Shown here: positions 50,411-60,678 of the stretch, one piece after another
How positions within the stretch are numbered: position 1 is the first letter of the stretch
Layout of the letters: every line of letters begins with the position of its first letter
From: Labrys wisconsinensis
GTDB taxonomy: Bacteria; Pseudomonadota; Alphaproteobacteria; Rhizobiales; Labraceae
NCBI RefSeq assembly: GCF_030814995.1
Contig: NZ_JAUSVX010000002.1
Location: 1-64,000 of the forward strand
DNA length: 64,000 bases
Direction of reading: 5' to 3'
Notes under the pieces: generated by a model
Seen by the model: only the letters and a program-made list of their open reading frames with translations
Told to the model about the DNA's origin: nothing
Databases searched by the model: none
Program-made: the position numbers and the translations under genes

Positions 50411-51424
50411 ATGAAGACCAGAATTCTCGCGGCAGCTTTCGGCGCTGCTCTCGCCTGGGGCGCGACGGCGGCCAGCGCGACCACGCTCGAGACCGTCAAG
50501 AACCGCGGCCAGCTGATCTGCGGCTCCAATCCGGGCCTGGCCGGCTTCGGCGCTCCGAACGACAAGGGCGAGTGGTCCGGTTTCGACGTCGATTATTGCC
50601 GCGCCATCGCGGCGGCGATCTTCGGGGACCCGACCAAGGTGAAGTTCGTGCCGCTCTCGGCCAAGGACCGCTTCACCTCGCTCTCCTCGGGCGACATCGA
50701 CGTCCTGGTGCGCAACACCACCTGGACGCTCGGGCGCGACACCCAGAACATGGACTTCCCGGCGACGAATTTCTACGACGGCCAGGGCTTCATGGTGAAG
50801 AAGTCGGCCAAGATCTCCTCGGCGCTCGAGCTTTCCGGCGCCACGGTCTGCGTGCAGCAGGGCACGACCACGGAGCTCAACCTCGCCGACTTCTTCCGCG
50901 CCAACAACCTGCCCTTCCAGGCGGTCACCTTCGCCACCTCGGACGAGACGCGCCAGGCCTATGATTCCGGGCGTTGCGACGCCTTCACCACCGACGCCTC
51001 GGGCCTCTATGCCGAGCGGCTGAAGCTGACCAACCCGGACGACAACATCGTCCTGCCGGAGATCATCTCCAAGGAGCCGCTCGGGCCGGCCGTCCGTCAC
51101 GGCGACAACCAGTGGGGCGACATCGTGCGCTGGGTGCACTTCGCCCTGCTCACCGCCGAGGAGGACGGGGTGACCCAGGCCAATGTCGACGAGATGCTGA
51201 AGTCCGACAAGCCGGACATCAAGCGTCTGCTCGGCACCGAGGGCGATTTCGGCAAGGCGCTCGGCCTGGAGAACAACTGGGCCTACAACATCATCAAGAG
51301 CCTGGGCAATTACGGCGAGATCTTCGATCGCAATGTCGGCGCCGGCTCGCCCCTGAAGATCGACCGCGGCCTCAATGCCCTGTGGACCAAGAAAGGTCTG
51401 CAATACGCTCCGCCGATCCGCTGA
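50411..51424 (+). CDS. aapJ: general L-amino acid ABC transporter binding protein
   Basis: Periplasmic amino-acid-binding protein, 337 residues. The signal peptide (KTRILAAAFGAALAWGATAA, cleaved about residue 23) is followed by TTLETVKNRGQLICGSNPGL and FDVDYCRAIAAAIFGDPTKV, the AapJ/BztA pattern, and VRNTTWTLGRDTQNMDF. It supplies a broad range of L-amino acids to AapQMP, as in Rhizobium leguminosarum, where the system also affects amino-acid efflux and symbiosis. The ATG has GAGAGGC upstream. The 238-base gap from the divergent metC holds its promoter, which I could not place. Confidence 0.93.
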   Translation: MKTRILAAAFGAALAWGATAASATTLETVKNRGQLICGSNPGLAGFGAPNDKGEWSGFDVDYCRAIAAAIFGDPTKVKFVPLSAKDRFTSLSSGDIDVLVRNTTWTLGRDTQNMDFPATNFYDGQGFMVKKSAKISSALELSGATVCVQQGTTTELNLADFFRANNLPFQAVTFATSDETRQAYDSGRCDAFTTDASGLYAERLKLTNPDDNIVLPEIISKEPLGPAVRHGDNQWGDIVRWVHFALLTAEEDGVTQANVDEMLKSDKPDIKRLLGTEGDFGKALGLENNWAYNIIKSLGNYGEIFDRNVGAGSPLKIDRGLNALWTKKGLQYAPPIR

Positions 51425-51494
51425 TCGCGGCACATGCGGGCGGCCTCGCGAGGGGCCGCCCGATCTGCATCCGGCGTCGAGCGAAGAGGTTTTG

Positions 51495-52685
51495 ATGACG
51501 ATAGCGGCCGAATCACGATCTGGCCAAAGCGCCACAGTCTGGTGGAACGATCCGAGAATTCGGAGCACCCTTTTTCAAGCCGTGCTGATCGTGGTCGTTG
51601 CGGGAGCCGTGGCCTGGCTCATCCACAACACCATCACCAACATGGCGCGGAGCCACCTCACGTCCGGCTTCGACTATCTCGCCCAGGTGGCGGGCTTTCC
51701 GATCAGCCAGCGGCCGATCGACTATGTCGTCGGCGTGTCGAGCTACGGGCGCGCGCTGGCCGTCGGCATGCTCAACACGCTGATCGTCGCCGCCATCGGC
51801 ATCGTGCTGACCACGATCCTGGGCTTCACCGTCGGCATCGCCCGGCTTTCCTCCAACTGGCTGATCGCCAGGATCGCCACCGTCTATGTCGAGACGATCC
51901 GCAACATCCCGCTCCTGCTGCAGCTCCTGTTCTGGTACACGGTGCTGCGCCTGCCGATGCCGGTGCCGAAGCAGTCGTTCAACATCGCCGACAGCATCTT
52001 CATCAACCAGCGCGGCTTCTATTTCCCCGCGCCGCATTGGGGCGACGCCGCCGTCCTCAGCGCGGTCGCGCTGATCGTCGGCGTCGCCGCCACGGCGTTC
52101 TACGTCCGATGGGCCAATCGGCGGCAGGAGGCGACCGGCCGCCGGCCGCCGGTGCTGATCGTCGCGCTGGCCCTGGTCGTCGGCCTGCCCGCGCTGGTGT
52201 TCGTCCTGAGCGGCTCTCCCGTGACGCTCGACTATCCCGCGCTGAAGGGCTTCAACATCGCCGGCGGCGCCACGGTCGGCCCCGAGTTCTTCGCCCTGGT
52301 GCTCGGCCTCGTCATCTACACCGCCTCGTTCATCGCCGAGATCGTGCGCGGGGGCATCCGCGCCGTGTCCTACGGCCAGACCGAGGCGGCGCGGGCCCTC
52401 GGCCTTCCCTCCGGAAAGACGCTGCGCCTGGTGGTGATCCCGCAGGCGATCAGGGTGATCATCCCGCCCCTGACCAACCAGTACCTCAACCTCACCAAGA
52501 ACTCGTCGCTGGCCCATTTCATCGGCTTTCCCGATCTGGTGCTGGTCAACGAGACGGTGATGAACCAGACCAACCGCTCGATCGAGGGCATCGCCATCGT
52601 GATGAGCATCTACCTCATCATCAGCCTGGTGACGGCGGCCTTCATGAACTGGTTCAACAAGCGCGTCGCGCTGGTCGAACGGTGA
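51495..52685 (+). CDS. aapQ: general L-amino acid ABC transporter permease AapQ
   Basis: His/Glu/Gln-type permease, 396 residues, larger than usual because of the long periplasmic loop typical of AapQ/BztB. Start FQAVLIVVVAGAVAWLIHNT is the first helix; VETIRNIPLLLQLLFWYTVL and the EAA-loop TEAARALGLPSGKTLRLVVI are conserved, and the last helices end KRVALVER. The ATG at 51495 has GAAGAGG upstream. With AapM it forms the pore; the genes are spaced by 10 bases. Confidence 0.93.
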   Translation: MTIAAESRSGQSATVWWNDPRIRSTLFQAVLIVVVAGAVAWLIHNTITNMARSHLTSGFDYLAQVAGFPISQRPIDYVVGVSSYGRALAVGMLNTLIVAAIGIVLTTILGFTVGIARLSSNWLIARIATVYVETIRNIPLLLQLLFWYTVLRLPMPVPKQSFNIADSIFINQRGFYFPAPHWGDAAVLSAVALIVGVAATAFYVRWANRRQEATGRRPPVLIVALALVVGLPALVFVLSGSPVTLDYPALKGFNIAGGATVGPEFFALVLGLVIYTASFIAEIVRGGIRAVSYGQTEAARALGLPSGKTLRLVVIPQAIRVIIPPLTNQYLNLTKNSSLAHFIGFPDLVLVNETVMNQTNRSIEGIAIVMSIYLIISLVTAAFMNWFNKRVALVER

Positions 52686-52695
52686 GGAGGCGGTC

Positions 52696-53841
52696 ATGAG
52701 CTCCACCAATTTCGACGTCGCCTTCCTCAGCCAGGAGACGCTGGAGGCGCAGCCGGCTCCGATCGCGAGCCGGGGCGCCGTCGGCTGGCTGCGCCACAAC
52801 CTGTTCTCCTCGCCCCTGAACGCGGTGCTCACCCTGCTCGCGATCCTGCTGATCGCCGCGGTGATCCCGCCGATCGTCAGGTTCGTGTTCGTCAACGCGA
52901 TCTGGGACGGGCTCGGGCGGGATGCCTGCATCGAGGACAAGGTCGGCCATCCCGTCGGCGCCTGCTGGGCCTTCGTCGGCTCGCGCCTGTCCTACTTCAT
53001 CTACGGGCAGTACCCCTTTGCCGAACGCTGGCGGGTCAACATCTATTTCGCCCTCGAGATCGTCGGCGTCGCCTGGCTGCTCTGGCCGCGCATCGGCGCC
53101 AAGGCCTGGGGCCTGGTCTATCTCATCGTCGTGTTTCCGCTCCTGGCCTTCTGGCTGCTGAGCGGCGGCTGGGGCCTTGCGCCCGTCGACACCAACCTGT
53201 GGGGCGGCATGCTGGTGACGCTGGTGGTGGCGACCGTCGGCATCATCTTCTCGCTGCCGGCCGGCGTCGTGCTGGCGCTCGGCCGCCGCTCCACCATGCC
53301 GGTCGCCAAGATCCTGTCGGTGGTCTTCATCGAGTTCGTGCGCGGCGTGCCGCTGATCACCGTTCTGTTCATGGCCAACGTCATGCTGCCGCTGTTCCTG
53401 CCCGAGGGCTCGCAGCCCGACAAGCTCCTGCGGGCGCTGGTCGCCGTGGCGCTGTTTTCCGCCGCCTACATGGCGGAGGTGGTGCGCGGCGGCCTGCAGG
53501 CGATCCCGAAGGGGCAGCACGAGGGGGCGATGGCCCTCGGCCTCGGCTATCCCCACCGGCTCGCCTTCATCATTCTGCCGCAGGCGCTGAAGATGGTGAT
53601 CCCCGGCATCGTCAACTCGATCATCAGCCTGTTCAAGGACACCACGCTGGTCGCCGCCGTCGCGATCTTCGACTTCCTCAAGACCATCGAGGCCTCGGCG
53701 CAGGACGCCGCCTGGGCGACGCCGGTGACGCTCTACAGTGGCTATGCCTTCGCCGCCATGGTCTACTGGCTGTTCTGCTTCAGCATGTCGCGCTATTCGC
53801 AATGGGTCGAGCGGCGCCTCGACACCGGGCACAAACGTTGA
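52696..53841 (+). CDS. aapM: general L-amino acid ABC transporter permease AapM
   Basis: Second permease of the Aap importer, 381 residues, paired with AapQ. Landmarks include [60 protein letters not shown], the EAA-type loop [20 protein letters not shown], and the final [17 protein letters not shown]. Starts ten bases after aapQ with GAGGAGG upstream. The long periplasmic insert (about 75-160) is a family feature. Confidence 0.93.
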   Translation: MSSTNFDVAFLSQETLEAQPAPIASRGAVGWLRHNLFSSPLNAVLTLLAILLIAAVIPPIVRFVFVNAIWDGLGRDACIEDKVGHPVGACWAFVGSRLSYFIYGQYPFAERWRVNIYFALEIVGVAWLLWPRIGAKAWGLVYLIVVFPLLAFWLLSGGWGLAPVDTNLWGGMLVTLVVATVGIIFSLPAGVVLALGRRSTMPVAKILSVVFIEFVRGVPLITVLFMANVMLPLFLPEGSQPDKLLRALVAVALFSAAYMAEVVRGGLQAIPKGQHEGAMALGLGYPHRLAFIILPQALKMVIPGIVNSIISLFKDTTLVAAVAIFDFLKTIEASAQDAAWATPVTLYSGYAFAAMVYWLFCFSMSRYSQWVERRLDTGHKR

Positions 53842-53849
53842 GACGCACA

Positions 53850-55718
<1,869 letters not shown>

Positions 55719-55727
55719 GACCGCCGC

Positions 55728-56528
55728 TCAGGCGGCCGCGGTCTCCTCGAACAGGGCGGCGAGCGCGGGATAGAGGCTCGCCGGCCCGGCGATCATGCGA
55801 TTGCCCTTCCACAGGCCGTCGCCGGCCAGGAAATCGTTGGTCCGGCCGCCGGCGGCCTCGATGATCGCGACGGCGCCGAGGCAGTCCCAGGAATTGATGT
55901 GCATCTCGACATAGCCGATCAGCCGCCCGCAGGCGACGTAGCACAGGGAGAGGGCGCCCGAGCCGTCGCGGACGAACATGCCGCCCTGGTGCAGCAGCCG
56001 GCTGAACAGGGGCAGGAAGTTCGCGGGCGAGACACGGGGCGAGTAGCCGACGCCCAGCATGCCCTGGGTCAGGCTGGAGGCCTCGGCGACACGGATCGGC
56101 CGGCCGTTGAGCGTCGCCTCGCCGCCGCGGCGGCCGATGAACAGTTCGCCGCGGGCCGGGCTCACGACGAAGCCCATCTCGACGACGCCGTCCACCACCA
56201 GCGCGATCGACACGCACCAGCTGGTCATGCCGTTGACGAAGGGCTGGGTACCGTCGATGGGATCGACCACCCAGATGGCTTCGGGCGTGCCGAGGCCGTC
56301 CCGGCCGGTCTCCTCGCCGAGGAAGCCGTCCTGCGGGAAGCGCTGCTTCAGGCGGTCGCGGATCAGCACCTCGGTCTCGAGGTCGGCTTCGCTGGCCATG
56401 TCCTGCAGGCCCTTGCTCTTGATGGTGAGCGAGCCGAGCCGGTGGAAATAGCCGAGCGCCAGCGCGCCGGCCTCCTCGATCAGGCGGGAGGCGAAGTCGA
56501 AACGGTCCTGGAGTGCAACGCTGTCCAT
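55728..56528 (-). CDS. inositol monophosphatase family protein
   Basis: Mg-dependent sugar phosphatase of the IMPase family, 266 residues. It has the metal motifs DGFLGEETG (Glu), WVVDPIDGTQPFVNGMTSWC and HINSWDCLGAVAIIEAAGG (Asp). The ATG at 56528 has AGGAC upstream. It could act on inositol phosphate, histidinol phosphate (HisN-like) or another sugar phosphate; motifs alone do not decide. It is the last gene of an operon with a ROK regulator and a Mak-type fructokinase, which favours a sugar-phosphate substrate. It is convergent with pip. Confidence 0.87.
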   Translation of the reverse strand: MDSVALQDRFDFASRLIEEAGALALGYFHRLGSLTIKSKGLQDMASEADLETEVLIRDRLKQRFPQDGFLGEETGRDGLGTPEAIWVVDPIDGTQPFVNGMTSWCVSIALVVDGVVEMGFVVSPARGELFIGRRGGEATLNGRPIRVAEASSLTQGMLGVGYSPRVSPANFLPLFSRLLHQGGMFVRDGSGALSLCYVACGRLIGYVEMHINSWDCLGAVAIIEAAGGRTNDFLAGDGLWKGNRMIAGPASLYPALAALFEETAAA

Positions 56529-56592
56529 CGGAATGTCCTGTCGGTCGGGTCTGGGCCGGCCCGGGGCCGGCACGGGAAGGGGAAGGGGCGCG

Positions 56593-57492
56593 TCAGCCGT
56601 CCTTCCACAGCCAGGCGGCGCCGCGCACGCCGCTGGAATCGCCGTGGACGGCCTTGCGGATCGGCGTCTCGAACACCGGCGAGAAGGTATAGCTCGCCAG
56701 CGCCGGGGGCAGGTCGTCGTAGAGCTCGTCGACATTCGACATGCCGCCACCCATGACGAAGATGTCGGGATCGAGCGTGTTGACGACGACGGACAGGCCC
56801 CGGGCGACACGGTCGACATAGCGGTTCCATATGAGGCGCGCCAGCCGGTCGCCCGCCCGCATGCGGGCGAGGATGTCCCTGGCCAAGAGCTCCTGCCCGG
56901 TATGGCGGGCATAGTCGGCCTGGAAGGCCCGGCCGGAGACGAAGGTCTCCATGCAGCCGCGCTTGCCGCAATAGCAGGGCTCGCCGGGAATCTCGTTGAT
57001 GGTCGGGAAGGGCAGGGGATTGTGGCCCCAGTCGCCGGCGCTGTTGTTCGGGCCGTGATGGGCCCGCCCGCCGACGGCGATGCCGGCACCGGCGCCCGAG
57101 CCGAGGATGACGGCGAACACCACGTTGTAGCCGGCGCCCGCGCCGTCCACCGCCTCGGAGGCGGCGAGGCAGTCGGCGTCGTTCTCCATGCGGATCTCGC
57201 GCCCGAGAGCCTCGCGCACGTCCTTCTCCACCGGCTGGCCGAGCAGCCAGGTCGAGCTCGCCCCCTTGCCGAGGCGGGATTTCGGCTCGAGCGAGCCGGG
57301 AATGCCGATGCCGATCGTGCCGGTCCGGCCGGTCTGCCGCTCCAGGCGCTCGATGATGTCGCGGATCAGCCGGATGCAGCCGGGATAGTCGTGCCGCGGC
57401 GTGTCTTCCCGCAGGCGGGCGAGCTCCCGGCCGTCCGGCTCCAGCGCGACGCCTTCGATCTTGGTGCCGCCCCAATCGATGCCGATCAGCAT
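56593..57492 (-). CDS. mak: ROK-family sugar kinase, Mak (fructokinase)-like
   Basis: ROK kinase of 299 residues, strongly similar to E. coli Mak, which phosphorylates fructose. The phosphate loop is LIGIDWGGTKIEGVAL, the catalytic region is ENDADCLAASEAVDG, and the zinc site is CYCGKRGCMETFVSG; the end HGDSSGVRGAAWLW is almost Mak. The sugar-contact motif, EWGH in Mak, is DWGH here (in AGDWGHNPLPF), a conservative change of the sugar-binding Glu. I chose the ATG at 57492 because GGGAGAG lies just upstream, rather than an in-frame ATG at 57507. It lies between a ROK repressor and an IMPase gene. Confidence 0.85.
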   Translation of the reverse strand: MLIGIDWGGTKIEGVALEPDGRELARLREDTPRHDYPGCIRLIRDIIERLERQTGRTGTIGIGIPGSLEPKSRLGKGASSTWLLGQPVEKDVREALGREIRMENDADCLAASEAVDGAGAGYNVVFAVILGSGAGAGIAVGGRAHHGPNNSAGDWGHNPLPFPTINEIPGEPCYCGKRGCMETFVSGRAFQADYARHTGQELLARDILARMRAGDRLARLIWNRYVDRVARGLSVVVNTLDPDIFVMGGGMSNVDELYDDLPPALASYTFSPVFETPIRKAVHGDSSGVRGAAWLWKDG

Positions 57493-57523
57493 GTCGTTCT
57501 CTCCCATGGATTCGAGCCGGTCC

Positions 57524-58804
57524 TCAGGCGCCGGCCCTGAACAGAAGGTCGCGGTCCCGGGCGAAGCCGGCGAGCAGCGGCAGGCTGGCGGCGCCGAGCA
57601 CCCGGGCGTCGCGACCGATCGAGCCCTCGACCACCTCAACCGGCGCCACGCCCTGCGGCGCGGTCCGTTCCACCTTGTCGCGGGTGCGCTCGACGAGCCG
57701 GGCCCGGACCGGCGCCGGGCAGGCGCCGTCGATCACCACCGCCTCGAAGTCGATCACGGCCACGGCCGAGCCGATCGCCATGCTCAGCCCGTCCGAGGCC
57801 TGCTCGATCCATTGCTCCAGCGGCGCCCCGAGGTCGCCCCAGTCGCCGGCGCCGCCGAGCACGGCGGGATCGAGCCCGGCGCGGCGCAGCATGGCCTCCA
57901 GCGTGGACAGCGAAGCGCAGCGGATCAGGCGCTGCACGCCCGGCGGCTCGCAAGCGGGAGCGGCGACGAGCACCGAGCCGATGGATCCGGCATAGCCGGC
58001 CCGGCCGGGATAGAGGCTGCCGTCGAGCACGACGCCGCCGCCGACCAGCGTGGCGACGAAGACATAGAGATAGTTCGCCAGGCGCCCGTGCCGGCCAAAG
58101 GCGAGCTCCGCGGCGCAGGCCGCGGTCGCATCCTTGCAGAAATGCACCGGCCAGGGCACCAGGGCGCGCACGGTCGCGGCGATGTCCGCGTGCCGCCAGG
58201 CCTCGATCACCGCCGCCGGCGCGCCGACCTCGGCCTCCCAGCTCCACATCTCGAACGGCGCGGCAATGCCGAGGCCGCAGATCCGGGCCCGCTGCGCCGG
58301 CGCCAGCGCAGCGGTGATCTCGGCGAGGCCCGCCTCCACGAAGGCCGCGAGACGGCCGGGCTCGGGATAGGCATAGGCGGAGCGGACGAGCCGGCGCGGC
58401 GCGCCGACGAAATCCATCAGCACCAGGTCGGCGCTGCGCCGCCCGACCTTGAGGCCGATGGCGAAGGATCCTTCCGGATCGAGCGCGAAGGGGACGGAGG
58501 GCTGGCCGACCTTGCCGCGCAGCGGCGCCTGCCGGCGCAGCAGCCCGTCGCTCTCCAGCTGTTTCATGATCACCGAGCTGGTCTGGGCGGAGAGGCCGGT
58601 GATCCGGGCGATCTCGACCTTGGAGAGGCTGCCATGGGCCCGGATCAGCGACAGGACCAGGCGCTCGTTGTAGAGCTTGACGCCGGCCTGGTTGGTGCCG
58701 CGGCTGGGACCGCCTGCCTCGTCCGGCGCGGTGCCGGCGCGCGCTCGCCGTCCGCCCCGCGGCGGCGCAGGCCAAGGCCCGTCGATGGTTCCAAGCTCGC
58801 GCAC
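57524..58804 (-). CDS. ROK-family transcriptional regulator
   Basis: NagC/XylR-type repressor, 426 residues. A winged-helix DNA-binding domain (about 45-95: VEIARITGLSAQTSSVIMKQ) is joined to a ROK sugar-binding domain. The ROK part keeps IGLKVGRRSADLVL and ATLVGGGVVLDG, but the kinase zinc cysteines are absent (it reads GSIGSVLVAAPACEPPGVQR), as in non-catalytic regulators. The GTG start at 58804 is the only start codon giving a complete domain. It is the first gene of an operon with mak and an IMPase gene and probably senses their sugar. About 120 bases lie upstream before the next gene. Confidence 0.85.
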   Translation of the reverse strand: MRELGTIDGPWPAPPRGGRRARAGTAPDEAGGPSRGTNQAGVKLYNERLVLSLIRAHGSLSKVEIARITGLSAQTSSVIMKQLESDGLLRRQAPLRGKVGQPSVPFALDPEGSFAIGLKVGRRSADLVLMDFVGAPRRLVRSAYAYPEPGRLAAFVEAGLAEITAALAPAQRARICGLGIAAPFEMWSWEAEVGAPAAVIEAWRHADIAATVRALVPWPVHFCKDATAACAAELAFGRHGRLANYLYVFVATLVGGGVVLDGSLYPGRAGYAGSIGSVLVAAPACEPPGVQRLIRCASLSTLEAMLRRAGLDPAVLGGAGDWGDLGAPLEQWIEQASDGLSMAIGSAVAVIDFEAVVIDGACPAPVRARLVERTRDKVERTAPQGVAPVEVVEGSIGRDARVLGAASLPLLAGFARDRDLLFRAGA

Positions 58805-58923
58805 GCTCGAAGTCCGGATGGGATCGCGTCCAGCTATCGCATGGCTTTGGCCGCGGTCAATAGATAAATCATTCCGACTTAGTAATTGCGGCTTGGTCAA
58901 GTCGGCACCGGCACGGCCCGTCC

Positions 58924-60033
58924 TCAGGCCGCCAGGCGGTCGATCAGCGCCAGCATGGTGCGGATGTCGGGCATCGGCAGCACCTGGTCGATGCGCGGCA
59001 GGATGCGGTCCTTCACCAGGGGCGTGTCGATCTCCCCGGAGGTGCCGAGCGGGCCGCGGAAGCCGTGCTTCGTCCAGGCGATCTCCTGGACGTCTGGGCT
59101 CATCAGGGCGTCGATCAACGCATTTGCCGTCTCGTCGATGGCGATCAGCGGATGGGCCGAGAACACGGTCGGCTGGGGATAGAGGATCACCGGCTTGGCC
59201 GGCGCGGCGGCCTCGAGCCGGCTCCAGCGCGCCTCGTCCTCCAGCACCCATTCGACGAGCTGATTTTCGTAGCCGACGATCAGCGGCTGCGCGCCGGGGC
59301 CACCGGCGATGTAGTCCTCGAACATCTTGCCGGAAGAGCTCGGCTTGTAGCCCATGCCGGTAAAGATCGCCTGCACCTTGTCGCCGACCACGGTGAGGCT
59401 CTGGGGTGTCGCCACCTCGCCGGCGAGGAGGTTGGCCGCGAGGCCCGCGAACATGAAGCCGGAATTGGAGCGGTTCGGGTCGGTGGAGAGCAGGCGCGCC
59501 CGGCCATAGAGGCTGGGCACCCCGATGTCCGCCCAGGCCCGGTTCTGCAGGATGGCATCGAGGAGCCGCGCCAGGTCGAGACGATAGCGCACCGCCCCGT
59601 CCGGCTGGGCCAGGCCGGCGGCGACGAGGCCCTTGGCGACCACGTCCCAGGAATAGACCACGATCGGCGAGTTCAGGATCACCTGGTCACGCTGGATCTT
59701 CACGCCGCTGGCGCGGGCGAGATCAACCAGGACGGACGAGGACGGCCAGAGGAATTGCGGCTTCTGGTCGAGCAGCGTCCGCTCGCGCGCCATCTCGACG
59801 CTGCCGGCCCGGCGCGCGTCCAGCACCAGGCCGCCATGGCGGCGCAGGGCGGAGACCACGTCGGGATTGGCGAGGAAGCGCTCCTTCTCCCCGCCGATGA
59901 AGCCGAACAGCTTGGTCTCCTCGCCGAGATAGCCGCGGATCAGCGGGCTGGAGCGGCCATAGACCAGCGCGCCGGTGGCGGCGGCGCTGAGCCCGAGAAT
60001 GCCGAGGCCGACGGCGCGGCGGCTGATCGCCAT
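58924..60033 (-). CDS. membrane-anchored solute-binding-like protein
   Basis: A 369-residue protein with an N-terminal signal/anchor (ISRRAVGLGILGLSAAATGA) and a type-2 periplasmic-binding fold. Landmarks shared with the N-terminal half of the vWA protein at 60679-62307 are FLWPSSSVLVDLARASGVKI, NRSNSGFMFAGLAANLL, KPSSSGKMFEDYIAGG and PVILYPQPTVFSAHPLIAID. No lipobox is present. There is no ABC permease or ATPase nearby, so it is more likely a sensor or partner than an import subunit. It is the last gene of the telA operon, and its ATG follows the XpaC stop with no gap. Ligand unknown; the NSG motif recalls molybdate/phosphate-type binders. Confidence 0.75.
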   Translation of the reverse strand: MAISRRAVGLGILGLSAAATGALVYGRSSPLIRGYLGEETKLFGFIGGEKERFLANPDVVSALRRHGGLVLDARRAGSVEMARERTLLDQKPQFLWPSSSVLVDLARASGVKIQRDQVILNSPIVVYSWDVVAKGLVAAGLAQPDGAVRYRLDLARLLDAILQNRAWADIGVPSLYGRARLLSTDPNRSNSGFMFAGLAANLLAGEVATPQSLTVVGDKVQAIFTGMGYKPSSSGKMFEDYIAGGPGAQPLIVGYENQLVEWVLEDEARWSRLEAAAPAKPVILYPQPTVFSAHPLIAIDETANALIDALMSPDVQEIAWTKHGFRGPLGTSGEIDTPLVKDRILPRIDQVLPMPDIRTMLALIDRLAA

Positions 60034-60675
60034 TCACGAAGCTCCCTTGCTGTGCGGCGCCGGGCCGATATCCTCCGCAAGCGACCGGCTGAGCAGTCTG
60101 AGCTCGACATCGAGGGCGTCGAGCTCGGCCTGCGCGAAGCTGTCGGCATAGAAGGTGAAGGCATGGTCGAGCCTCACCATCACGTCCTCGATCTCGGCCA
60201 GCCGGCGGGCATCGGTGGTGCGCTGACCCTCCACCACCACCATGCCTTCGGCGATCTCGGCGGAGCGGGGCAGGTAATAGCCGAGGAAGCGCCGGACGGC
60301 CGACAGCTTGCCCGGCTCGGCGGCGAGACGCTCGAGGATGCCATGGGCGATCTCGGCCATGTGTGCCGCGATCCCGGCCGCCCGCTGCGAGCGCAGGCGA
60401 CGCGAGGCCTCGCGCAGCCGCGCGACCAGCGCCTCGCCGTCCTCGATCAGCCCGCCGACGAGCTCGGCCTGGGCCCGGCCGACGCGGGCGGGGTCGATGC
60501 GATCGGCCGCGCGCCGGGGCGCGAACAGGAAGGCGGTGCCGAGATAGAGCCCGGCCGCCAGCGGCAGGGCGACGAGGAAGGGCAGATTGAGGCCGAACAC
60601 CGCAGCGGGCACGGCGACGGCCGCGACCACCCCGCCGAGCACATGGTTCAAGCCGTTGCCGCTGCCTCCAGCCAT
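60034..60675 (-). CDS. XpaC-family protein (BCIP-hydrolysis family)
   Basis: A 213-residue protein of the XpaC family, named for 5-bromo-4-chloroindolyl phosphate hydrolysis in Bacillus but of unknown natural role. It has two N-terminal membrane helices (VLGGVVAAVAVPAAVFGLNL and LPFLVALPLAAGLYLGTAFL) and a helical cytoplasmic domain with FLGYYLPRSAEIAEGMVVVE and FTFYADSFAQAELDALDVEL, the family's conserved block. XpaC genes are commonly paired with telA, as here. The stop abuts the ATG of the downstream gene, and it starts three bases after the vWA gene. Confidence 0.83.
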   Translation of the reverse strand: MAGGSGNGLNHVLGGVVAAVAVPAAVFGLNLPFLVALPLAAGLYLGTAFLFAPRRAADRIDPARVGRAQAELVGGLIEDGEALVARLREASRRLRSQRAAGIAAHMAEIAHGILERLAAEPGKLSAVRRFLGYYLPRSAEIAEGMVVVEGQRTTDARRLAEIEDVMVRLDHAFTFYADSFAQAELDALDVELRLLSRSLAEDIGPAPHSKGAS

Positions 60676-60678
60676 GCC

